Assembly: GCA_003448835.1 (NCBI GenBank)
Contig: DLXM01000028.1
Location: 1-5,040, forward strand
Direction of reading: 5' to 3'
DNA from: Bacteroidota bacterium
GTDB taxonomy: Bacteria; Bacteroidota; Rhodothermia; Balneolales; HLUCCA01
Length of the DNA: 5,040 nt
A program made the position numbers and the translations under genes. The notes under the pieces were generated by a model. It ran no database searches. It saw nothing but the letters and a program-made list of their open reading frames with translations, and was not told the origin of the DNA. The number at the start of each line of letters is the position of its first letter. The first letter of the stretch is position 1. Positions 1 through 5,040 of the stretch are shown here, piece after piece.

Positions 1-1024
1 TCAGATCCCATTTTTTATAAACATCAATAATTTCTTGTTCACGACCTTTTTCAGCCACGACGAGCATTCGTTCCTGGCTTTCGGAAAGCAACAATTCGTA
101 CGCCGTCATCCCTTCTTCACGAGCCGGAACTTTATCGAGATCCAATAGCATACCGCTTTTACCTTTGGCACTCATTTCAGAAGTCGAACATGCGATTCCG
201 GCAGCTCCCATATCCTGCATACCGATTACTGCGCCGGTTTGAAGTGCTTCAAGGGATGCCTCAAGCAGAAGTTTCTCCATGAATGGATCTCCCACCTGGA
301 CACTAGGTCGTTTTGCTTCACTTGCTTCGCTGATTTCTTCACTTGCAAAAGTAGCACCATGAATTCCATCACGACCAGTGCTTGATCCAACAATAATAAC
401 CGGATTTCCAACTCCAAATGCGATTGCCGAAGCTGTTTCGCCCACTTTTACAATACCCACGCTCATCGCGTTTACAAGTGGATTTCCCTCGTAGCTTTCA
501 TCAAAACATACTTCACCGGCAACTGTTGGAACACCGAAAGCATTCCCGTAATCCGCAATTCCTTTAACTACACCATCCAGTAAAAAACGAACTCTGGGAT
601 TGTCGAGAGAACCGAATCGCAGGGAGTTTAGTGAGGCAATTGGACGGGCTCCCATCGTAAAAATATCGCGATGAATTCCGCCCACACCCGTCGCTGCACC
701 CTGATATGGTTCAACGGCAGATGGATGATTATGGCTTTCGATTTTAAATGCACAAGCGAGTCCATCTCCGATATCAACAAGTCCGGCATTTTCCTCACCG
801 GCATCCACTAAAAGTGCACCACCGGACCGTGGAAGTGTTTTCAGAACTGCAATCGAATTTTTATACGAACAATGTTCACTCCACATTACTGAATAAACAC
901 CCAGTTCAGTAAAGGTCGGGACACGCCCAAGGTATTTGATAATTTTATCGTACTCGTCGGGTGTGAGACCATGTTCTTTTGCCAGTTGCAGATCTACTAC
1001 GGGTTCTTTTACCGTTGATTTCAT
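1..1024 (-). CDS. purL: Phosphoribosylformylglycinamidine synthase subunit PurL (small type), N-terminal part, cut by window edge
   Basis: PurL is the ATP-dependent synthetase subunit of FGAM synthase. It converts FGAR to FGAM in the fourth step of cytosolic purine synthesis, using ammonia delivered by PurQ in a complex with PurS. Translating from the ATG at 1024-1022 gives 341 codons with no stop, running off the left edge. Small-type PurL proteins are usually about 740 residues, so slightly under half is present. Visible motifs are [12 protein letters not shown] at residues 46-57, with His51 in the position of the family's catalytic histidine; [19 protein letters not shown] at 95-113, the nucleotide and metal binding segment; [14 protein letters not shown] at 217-230; [13 protein letters not shown] at 244-256; and MQDMGAAG at 269-276. 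The short N-terminus before SEHC shows the small form rather than the large fused PurL. No Shine-Dalgarno sequence is visible upstream. It lies 122 bases downstream of the HAD gene on the same strand. Identification is firm; only the missing C-terminal half is unseen. Confidence 0.97.
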   Translation of the reverse strand, partial: MKSTVKEPVVDLQLAKEHGLTPDEYDKIIKYLGRVPTFTELGVYSVMWSEHCSYKNSIAVLKTLPRSGGALLVDAGEENAGLVDIGDGLACAFKIESHNHPSAVEPYQGAATGVGGIHRDIFTMGARPIASLNSLRFGSLDNPRVRFLLDGVVKGIADYGNAFGVPTVAGEVCFDESYEGNPLVNAMSVGIVKVGETASAIAFGVGNPVIIVGSSTGRDGIHGATFASEEISEASEAKRPSVQVGDPFMEKLLLEASLEALQTGAVIGMQDMGAAGIACSTSEMSAKGKSGMLLDLDKVPAREEGMTAYELLLSESQERMLVVAEKGREQEIIDVYKKWDL

Positions 1025-1146
1025 GAAAAAGATGGATTAGTTAATGCTGTAAATATGAGAATTAAAAAAAGTGGTTTAACCATGTTTAATTTGTGTCCTG
1101 TTGTAACACCTCAAAGGTTAATTCTAAAGTTACGAAATTGGTCACA
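1025..1146 (-). promoter_or_regulatory. Spacer between HAD gene and purL, probable site of a purL promoter
   Basis: This 122-base AT-rich spacer lies between the TAG stop of the HAD gene and the ATG of purL, both on the minus strand. Its length suggests purL has its own promoter, but I could not find a convincing match to either the sigma-70 or the Bacteroidota TAnnTTTG consensus. The nearest is TTAACCTTTGA on the minus strand near 1112-1122, which has one base too many between TA and TTTG. No purine riboswitch core could be recognised. The promoter call is inferred from gene spacing only. Confidence 0.25.
1064..1082 (-). terminator. Very weak hairpin followed by a T-run, possible terminator of the HAD gene
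   Basis: Read on the minus strand, TGGTTAAACCA (1082-1072) can form a 4-bp stem with a 3-base loop. It is followed after one base by seven T (1070-1064). The position, after the HAD stop and before purL, suits a terminator. The stem is much shorter than a typical intrinsic terminator and the match may be chance in AT-rich DNA. Confidence 0.18.
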
Positions 1147-1854
1147 CTAATGAAGGACGTTCTGAATTAAATCCGGTAATTTTTGGAGATCATCAAAGAC
1201 AATTGTGGCATATTTGATACTTTCAGGATCCTGCGAATTCGTGAACCATGCTGTTTTCCATCCAAACCGGGATCCACCAAGGATGTCTGAGGGAAATGAA
1301 TCGCCAACGTAGAGAATCTGATGAGCCGGGACATTCGCTAACTTCGTTGCAAATTCAAAGATTTCGCGGGATGGTTTCATATGGCCAACTTCTTCTGATA
1401 TTACATAGTGTTTGCCATATGACATCAAATTGAATTTGTCGGCTTTTGCCCGTTGTAATTCCCGAAATCCGTTTGTCAGGAATCCGATCGGATAGTTTTT
1501 GTGTAGCTCCTTCAGGACAATTTCGGCATGTTCCATCCAACTCCAGTTTTTTTGATAACACTTCATATAAAACGAACGCATTTCGTTTGGATCGATGGTA
1601 GATATTCCCAGATCGTTGAGTGTTAGTGTAAAACGATTAATTTCAAGGTAAGGTCGGTCTATTAATCCATGACCGTAATCTTGCCATAGTTTGACATTTA
1701 TCGTGTGATAATGATGCCAAAGGTCTTGAATTGATGTTCGTTTAAGTTCTGCAAAATGGTCGTACGTTAGTTGAAGTGCAGCTCGTTCGGCCGATTTGTG
1801 GTCTAATATGGTGTCATCCACATCAAAGTAGATAAATCGAATGTTGGAATTCAA
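1147..1854 (-). CDS. HAD-superfamily hydrolase, YjjG-like (putative nucleotidase/phosphatase)
   Basis: This is a 235-residue cytosolic HAD hydrolase, the usual length for the YjjG/HAD-IA group. All four HAD motifs are present: motif I DVDDT at 11-15, with Asp11 the expected nucleophile and Asp13 the acid/base; motif II LTNG at 126-129; motif III Lys160 in HMKPSREIF; and motif IV GDSFPSD at 184-190, with acidic Asp185 and Asp190. Residues 18-110 form a helical insert between motifs I and II, as in cap type C1. The pattern TNGFRELQRAKADKF followed by ISEEVGHMKPSREIF resembles the YjjG family, whose E. coli member is a pyrimidine nucleotidase. The substrate here is inferred and could be another phosphate ester. 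The start is TTG (1854-1852): no ATG or GTG lies in frame between the upstream stop (1917-1915) and motif I, and TTG places motif I at the normal distance. It faces lemA divergently and lies upstream of purL. Confidence 0.9.
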   Translation of the reverse strand: MNSNIRFIYFDVDDTILDHKSAERAALQLTYDHFAELKRTSIQDLWHHYHTINVKLWQDYGHGLIDRPYLEINRFTLTLNDLGISTIDPNEMRSFYMKCYQKNWSWMEHAEIVLKELHKNYPIGFLTNGFRELQRAKADKFNLMSYGKHYVISEEVGHMKPSREIFEFATKLANVPAHQILYVGDSFPSDILGGSRFGWKTAWFTNSQDPESIKYATIVFDDLQKLPDLIQNVLH

Positions 1855-1954
1855 AACTATAGAGTTATATAAAAAATTAATGTCACAAAACGTCGTTAAA
1901 ATCGTATTTTGGTGTCAAATATCATAATTACGATTCACTTTAATATCAGAAAAC
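1855..1954. promoter_or_regulatory. Divergent intergenic region, expected promoters for the HAD gene and the lemA cluster
   Basis: These 100 very AT-rich bases separate two divergent genes, so the region should hold promoters for both directions. On the minus strand a perfect TTGACA lies at 1918-1913, but no good -10 element follows at 16-18 bases. On the plus strand CATAAT at 1923-1928 resembles a -10 box but has no -35 at normal distance. No clear Bacteroidota TAnnTTTG element at useful spacing, no operator palindrome and no Shine-Dalgarno sequence before lemA are visible. The role is inferred from gene layout, not from a recognised motif. Confidence 0.4.
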
Positions 1955-2539
1955 ATGAAAATTTCATATTTAGTCATTGGTGTCATCATTGCGGTTGTCG
2001 TGTTCTGGGGAATTTCCTCGCAGAGAAGTTTTGTTGAACAACAAGAACGCGTTGATGAAGCGTGGGGATTTGTTCAAAGTCAGTATGAGCGAAGAGCTGA
2101 TCTTATTCCGAATCTGGTTGCTACGGTACGTGGAGCTGCAGATTTCGAAAGTGAAACACTTGAAGCTGTGATAAATGCTCGTTCACAAGCTACATCCATT
2201 CAATTAACATCCGATGCGCTCAACGATCCAAATGCGTTTCAACGTTTTCAGGAAGCACAGAATCAACTGACCGGAGCATTATCGCGATTGTTGGTTACTG
2301 TCGAAAGGTATCCTGAATTACAGGCTAATCAGAACTTTCGCGATTTACAGGTTCAATTAGAGGGAACAGAAAATCGGATCTCTACAGAACGAAACAGGTT
2401 TAACACAGCGGTACGTGAATACAATACTGAAATCAGAAAATTCCCATCTAATTTAATGGCTGGATTACTCGGATTCGATACCTATAGTTATTTTGAAGCT
2501 TCTGCAGGATCAGAAAACGCTCCAACAGTTGAATTTTAA
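1955..2539 (+). CDS. lemA: LemA family protein, membrane-anchored helical protein
   Basis: This 194-residue LemA family protein has the usual length. Residues 4-20 form one hydrophobic helix, with only MKIS before it. The remainder is the helical LemA domain with all the conserved blocks: V33..W37..VQ.QYERRADLIPNLV to residue 55, YPELQANQNFRDLQ at 119-132, EGTENRI at 136-142, and ER.RFN.AVREYN..IRKFP at 145-164, ending in the conserved GF at 173-174. The family is anchored in the cytoplasmic membrane and is frequently encoded next to TPM-domain proteins; its biochemical role is not established. The name comes from a Listeria antigen and should not be confused with the Pseudomonas LemA kinase. 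It is the first gene of the rightward cluster, and the next gene starts 2 bases after its TAA. ATG 1955 is the only sensible start because it begins just before the membrane helix. No Shine-Dalgarno sequence is seen. The family call is very secure, the function is not. Confidence 0.95.
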   Translation: MKISYLVIGVIIAVVVFWGISSQRSFVEQQERVDEAWGFVQSQYERRADLIPNLVATVRGAADFESETLEAVINARSQATSIQLTSDALNDPNAFQRFQEAQNQLTGALSRLLVTVERYPELQANQNFRDLQVQLEGTENRISTERNRFNTAVREYNTEIRKFPSNLMAGLLGFDTYSYFEASAGSENAPTVEF

Positions 2540-2541
2540 CT

Positions 2542-2988
2542 ATGATGATTGAAGATTTTCTATCGCCGGATGAAGAATCAGAAATTGTAGATGCAATTGC
2601 TACCGCCGAAAATCATACCTCAGGTGAAATTCGGGTCCATCTTGAAAGAAAATGTAAAGGTGACGCGCTCGATCGTGCTATTAAACTGTTCGGCAAACTG
2701 AAAATGCACGAAACGAGGTTGAATAACGGCATTTTGATATATGTAGCAGTCGATGATCATAAACTGGCCATATTCGGTGATTCAGGTATCCATTCACTTG
2801 TTGGACAATCTTTTTGGGATGAAGATATTGCCCTGATGATCTCACATTTTAAAGAAGGTGAGTACAAAAAAGGCATCATTGAAGTAGTTCACCGAATTGG
2901 CGATAAGTTGCATGAGCACTTCCCTGTAGATGCTACAGACAATCCGGACGAATTGGATAATACAATTTCATTTGGAGAAGGATCATGA
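2542..2988 (+). CDS. TPM-domain (DUF477-type) protein without signal peptide, predicted cytosolic
   Basis: This 148-residue protein consists almost entirely of one TPM domain (the TLP18.3/Psb32/MOLO-1 fold). Residues 6-20 give the opening helix FLSPDEESEIVDAIA, followed by TSGEIRVHLERKCKGD at 26-41, NNGILIYVAVDDHKLAIFGDSGI at 61-83 (central strands), FWDE at 91-94, and HFKEGEYKKGIIEVVHRIG at 102-120. The C-terminus is acidic and ends in ISFGEGS, an ending I associate with the LemA-linked soluble TPM group. No signal peptide or membrane helix is seen, so it should stay in the cytosol, unlike its downstream paralogue. Plant TLP18.3 has been reported to have acid phosphatase activity, but no activity can be inferred here. 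Start choice lies between adjacent ATGs at 2542 and 2545; the first is taken. There is no Shine-Dalgarno sequence and only 2 bases from the lemA stop, which suggests translation by reinitiation. The stop overlaps the next start as ATGA. Confidence 0.9.
   Translation: MMIEDFLSPDEESEIVDAIATAENHTSGEIRVHLERKCKGDALDRAIKLFGKLKMHETRLNNGILIYVAVDDHKLAIFGDSGIHSLVGQSFWDEDIALMISHFKEGEYKKGIIEVVHRIGDKLHEHFPVDATDNPDELDNTISFGEGS
2974..2982 (+). promoter_or_regulatory. Shine-Dalgarno site GGAGAAGGA for the second TPM gene
   Basis: GGAG at 2974-2977 sits 7 bases before the ATG at 2985, with AAGGA directly after it. It lies inside the last codons of the preceding gene. Together with the ATGA overlap, this fixes the start of the downstream gene and indicates independent as well as coupled translation. 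Confidence 0.65.
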
Positions 2989-3770
2989 CACACTCCTTCT
3001 CAAAAATTATAGTAATGATTGGGGTTTTGCTACTTGGATCATCAAGTGCATCAGCTCAGATTTTCCCGGATCGTCCTACTGGTCATGTTAACGATCTTGC
3101 CGGATTTCTAAATCAAAGTGAAGTCTCACAGCTTGAACAAAAATTAAGAGCATATCGGGATTCGACGTCTAATGTAATAGCTATCCTTACTCTTGAAAGT
3201 TTACAAGGTGAAAGCGTTGAATTTGTTGCAGAACAAGCGTTTAATACCTGGAGAATGTGGGAAGGCGAACGACAAAACGGAGTACTGATTTTAGCTTCAC
3301 GTCAGGATCGTGCTCTTCGTATCGAAGTGGGATACGGTCTGGAGGGTGCTATTCCCGATATATTAGCCGGTCGAGTTATTAGAGAAATTTTAACTCCCGG
3401 TTTTCAGAATGGACAATTCTACCGTGCTTTTGATGCTTCGACGGATGCGCTCATCGGTTTTGCAGCAGGTGAATACACGGCTGAACCACAAGCGATTAGC
3501 GATGAGGAAGTAGATAAGTATATTCGAATAGCATTTTTCATATTTATCATCATCATCTGGGTAATTCTTAATGTCATTCGAAATAAAGTAGGTCCTGGTG
3601 GTGGACATCATATACGCCGCGGTGGAATCGTAGTCCTGGGAAATCCAGGGTTCGGACGAGGTGGCTTTGGTGGTGGTTCCGGTGGAGGCTTTGGAGGAGG
3701 CGGATTTGGTGGATTCAGTGGTGGCGGTGGATTTGGCTCTGGTGGCGGAGGTGCAAGTGGTGGCTGGTAA
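2985..3770 (+). CDS. TPM-domain protein with signal peptide, one membrane helix and Gly-rich tail (YgcG-like)
   Basis: The 261-residue protein has four parts. Residues 1-24 form a signal peptide (K8, hydrophobic IIVMIGVLLL, ending SASA with likely cleavage before Gln25). Residues 28-161 are a TPM domain, opening with DRPTGHVNDLAGFL and carrying NGVLILASRQDRALRIEVGYGLEG at 98-121 and IPDILAGRVI at 123-132. Residues 180-198 are a hydrophobic membrane helix. Residues 203-261 are a Gly-rich tail with repeated GGF/FGG units ending in Trp. This is the standard architecture of exported TPM proteins (COG1512 type). The TPM domain should face the periplasm. Arg and Lys right after the helix (R199, K201, R211, R212) place the tail in the cytosol by the positive-inside rule. 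The gene overlaps the previous one by 4 bases (ATGA) and has a good Shine-Dalgarno site. Its tail codons appear to contain the ribosome binding site and start of the next gene. The exact function of the family is unknown. Confidence 0.93.
   Translation: MTHSFSKIIVMIGVLLLGSSSASAQIFPDRPTGHVNDLAGFLNQSEVSQLEQKLRAYRDSTSNVIAILTLESLQGESVEFVAEQAFNTWRMWEGERQNGVLILASRQDRALRIEVGYGLEGAIPDILAGRVIREILTPGFQNGQFYRAFDASTDALIGFAAGEYTAEPQAISDEEVDKYIRIAFFIFIIIIWVILNVIRNKVGPGGGHHIRRGGIVVLGNPGFGRGGFGGGSGGGFGGGGFGGFSGGGGFGSGGGGASGGW
3645..3767 (+). repeat. Low-complexity GGN-rich coding repeat for the Gly/Phe tail
   Basis: This stretch encodes residues 221-261 of the membrane TPM protein and consists mostly of GGN glycine codons broken by TTT/TTC, TCC/AGT and GCA. 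Units such as GGTGGCTTTGGT, GGTGGAGGCTTTGGA and GGCGGTGGATTTGGC recur without an exact tandem period, so it is a degenerate protein-level repeat (GGFG, GGGF, GGGS). It is much richer in G than the surrounding DNA. Glycine-rich tails of this kind are usual in exported TPM proteins. The same tract is open in the +1 frame and runs into the next gene. Confidence 0.85.
3747..3753 (+). promoter_or_regulatory. Possible Shine-Dalgarno site GGAGGTG for the TonB receptor, inside the previous gene
   Basis: GGAGGTG is a perfect complement to the usual 16S rRNA 3' end. The GGAGG core ends at 3751, 8 bases before GTG 3760, an ideal spacing. It supports that GTG as the receptor start. GGA-GGT also encodes Gly-Gly in the tail of the preceding protein, and several similar Gly-codon strings occur upstream, so the match alone is weak; its distance to a GTG that precedes a signal peptide is what makes it persuasive. 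Confidence 0.45.
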
Positions 3771-5040
3771 ATTAAAATCATCACTTTGTTTATTGCTTAT
3801 CTATCCACTCGGATTATTCGCCCAATCTCCCAGCAATGGTAGCATGCAACCAGATACACTTCGTGCTACACTCGATCCCATTGTGGTGTCAGTATCCAGA
3901 TCCGTTACATTAGACGCTCAATCACCATTTTCTATAAGTAGAATTAACCGATCAGAAACATCTCGTTTAACAGAAACTGCAACCGGAACTGAATCTCTTT
4001 TATCGGGAATCCCCGGAATTTTTGTTTCCAATCGGGATAATTATTCTCTGGGAGAGCGTTTAAGTGTACGGGGATCCGGCTGGCGTTCGTCATTTGGAGT
4101 TCGGGGTGTTCAGGTGTTAGTTGATGGCTTACCATTGACCTCTCCTGATGGTCAAGCCATATTAGAGCTCGTGGATCCGAATATGGTAAGGAATGTTCAG
4201 GTTATTCGAGGTCCAAGTGCATTATTTTGGGGAAATGGTAGTGGTGGAACACTCTATTTTTCTACTGAATCACTTCCAAATGATCCCACTTTTTCAATTA
4301 GGACTTCTTTAGGATCTTATGGTATCAAACAAACGGATGCCGTTTTACGGACCAATATTAAATCCGATCAGCTATCGGTTGCATTTTCAGACTTTAAGAC
4401 CGATGGTTACCGGGATTTCAGCAAAGCCCATATAATTAGATCTTCCATCAATTACAAAACCAGAATATCTCCTTCTGCTTCACTAAGCTACATAGGAATG
4501 GGAATTCTGGCTCCGGACATTAAAAATCCGGGATCCCTGAATCTAAGTCAGTATGAAGAAAATCCACGACAGGCTAATGCTCAATTTATCTCACAAAATG
4601 CAGGTAAATCATATCATCATCTGATTCACGGGCTCAAATTTGAGCAAAATTTTGACCGATCGCGGTTTGAAAGCATTCTATTTAACACAATACGGTCACT
4701 CGAGAACCCAATAACCCCTTCTATTATTGAAATCGAACGGATAGCTTTTGGAAATCGTAACAGTTATAAACGCATTTTTGAAAACCTTGATGTTAGTTTA
4801 TCTGCGGATTTTGCCTATCAACGAGATCACCGTAAAAACTGGGGAAATCAACAAGGTAGTAAGGGCAATTTAACTGTTGATCAAATCGAGCAAGTTGCCA
4901 GTTCCGGATTAGCAGCTATTATGAACTACAAGGCTGGTCCCTGGGGGCTCTTCACCGGTATCAGAGCAGATATACTTTACTTTGAGGCAAATGATCAATT
5001 TATGAGCGCAAATGATGCTTCTGGTGACCGATGGATGTCC
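3760..5040 (+). CDS. TonB-dependent outer-membrane receptor (FecA/siderophore-receptor-like), N-terminal part, cut by window edge
   Basis: TonB-dependent receptors import large or scarce substrates such as ferric siderophores or cobalamin across the outer membrane, powered by TonB-ExbB-ExbD. An open frame of 427 codons reaches the right edge. Residues 1-21 form a signal peptide (K5 and K7, hydrophobic LCLLLIYPLGLF, cleavage after FA before Gln). DPIVVS at 39-44 is the probable TonB-box region. The plug domain follows from about 52 to 167, with LLSGIPGIFV, RLSVRGSG at 100-107, VQVLVDGLPLTSPDG at 117-131 and VIRGPSALFWG at 148-158. Beta-barrel sequence follows. NPRQANAQF with NAGKSY near residues 269-286 matches a motif recurrent in the COG1629 iron-receptor group. 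No CarboxypepD_reg-like N-terminal domain is present, so it is not SusC-like. GTG 3760 is preferred: ATG 3844 would remove the signal peptide, and GTG 3757 is a close alternative. It overlaps the preceding gene by 11 bases. The substrate cannot be read from this part. Confidence 0.92.
   Translation, partial: MAGKLKSSLCLLLIYPLGLFAQSPSNGSMQPDTLRATLDPIVVSVSRSVTLDAQSPFSISRINRSETSRLTETATGTESLLSGIPGIFVSNRDNYSLGERLSVRGSGWRSSFGVRGVQVLVDGLPLTSPDGQAILELVDPNMVRNVQVIRGPSALFWGNGSGGTLYFSTESLPNDPTFSIRTSLGSYGIKQTDAVLRTNIKSDQLSVAFSDFKTDGYRDFSKAHIIRSSINYKTRISPSASLSYIGMGILAPDIKNPGSLNLSQYEENPRQANAQFISQNAGKSYHHLIHGLKFEQNFDRSRFESILFNTIRSLENPITPSIIEIERIAFGNRNSYKRIFENLDVSLSADFAYQRDHRKNWGNQQGSKGNLTVDQIEQVASSGLAAIMNYKAGPWGLFTGIRADILYFEANDQFMSANDASGDRWMS

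Noticed and set aside
226..417. Minus-strand open frame of 63 codons inside purL
   Set aside because: It is in another frame of the clearly coding purL region, which carries conserved PurL motifs across the same bases.
1248..1561. Open frames of about 60-70 codons on both strands inside the HAD gene
   Set aside because: They lie wholly within a gene with intact HAD motifs, their translations show no domain-like pattern, and they lack ribosome binding sites.
1913..1918. Perfect TTGACA on the minus strand as a -35 box
   Set aside because: No acceptable -10 hexamer lies 16-18 bases downstream, so it cannot be called a promoter by itself.
1977..2171. Plus-strand open frame of 64 codons overlapping lemA
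   Set aside because: The LemA frame across these bases carries the family's conserved blocks; the alternative frame is a shadow.
3390..3611. Minus-strand open frame opposite the membrane TPM gene
   Set aside because: It is antisense to a well-supported gene, with no recognisable protein features or promoter.
3645..3767. GGN-rich tract as a possible CRISPR array or variable tandem repeat
   Set aside because: There is no constant repeat length or unique spacers; the pattern is explained by glycine codons in frame.
3844..3846. ATG 3844 as the receptor start
   Set aside because: It begins after the signal peptide, which an outer-membrane receptor needs; GTG 3760 keeps the signal and has a well-spaced Shine-Dalgarno-like site.
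3944..4135. Minus-strand open frame opposite the receptor plug domain
   Set aside because: The plus strand encodes the conserved plug motifs; the antisense frame has no support of its own.

Overview
The window looks like an ordinary chromosomal segment of a Gram-negative bacterium of the Bacteroidota/Rhodothermota/Balneolota type. The reasons are a low-to-moderate GC content, a TonB-dependent outer-membrane receptor, genes that mostly lack strong Shine-Dalgarno sites, and a small-type PurL close to those of Bacteroidota and Bacillota. The lineage is an inference from style and protein content; no rRNA or other marker is present.

Layout. Two genes run leftward: the N-terminal 341 residues of purL (1-1024, cut by the left edge) and, upstream of it, a HAD-superfamily hydrolase of YjjG-like type (1147-1854, TTG start). 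A 100-base divergent spacer (1855-1954) separates these from a tightly packed rightward cluster: lemA (1955-2539), a small TPM-domain protein with no export signal (2542-2988), a second TPM-domain protein with a signal peptide, one membrane helix and a Gly-rich tail (2985-3770), and a TonB-dependent receptor (3760 to beyond the right edge). Spacings in the cluster are +2, -4 and about -11 bases, so the four genes are probably co-transcribed and partly translationally coupled. There is no gene-free stretch longer than 122 bases.

How the genes fit together. PurL makes formylglycinamidine ribonucleotide in purine synthesis. The HAD hydrolase may dephosphorylate a nucleotide or another small phosphate ester, but a functional link to purL is not shown. 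LemA and TPM proteins are found together in many bacteria, and their shared role is poorly defined. Here they form a cell-envelope module with one predicted cytosolic and one membrane-anchored TPM protein. The less expected element is the TonB receptor attached to its end: its best start is a GTG, with a possible Shine-Dalgarno sequence, inside the Gly-rich tail codons of the preceding gene. I see no mobile element, CRISPR array, RNA gene or clearly new system. The lemA-TPM-TPM-receptor arrangement is the most interesting part.
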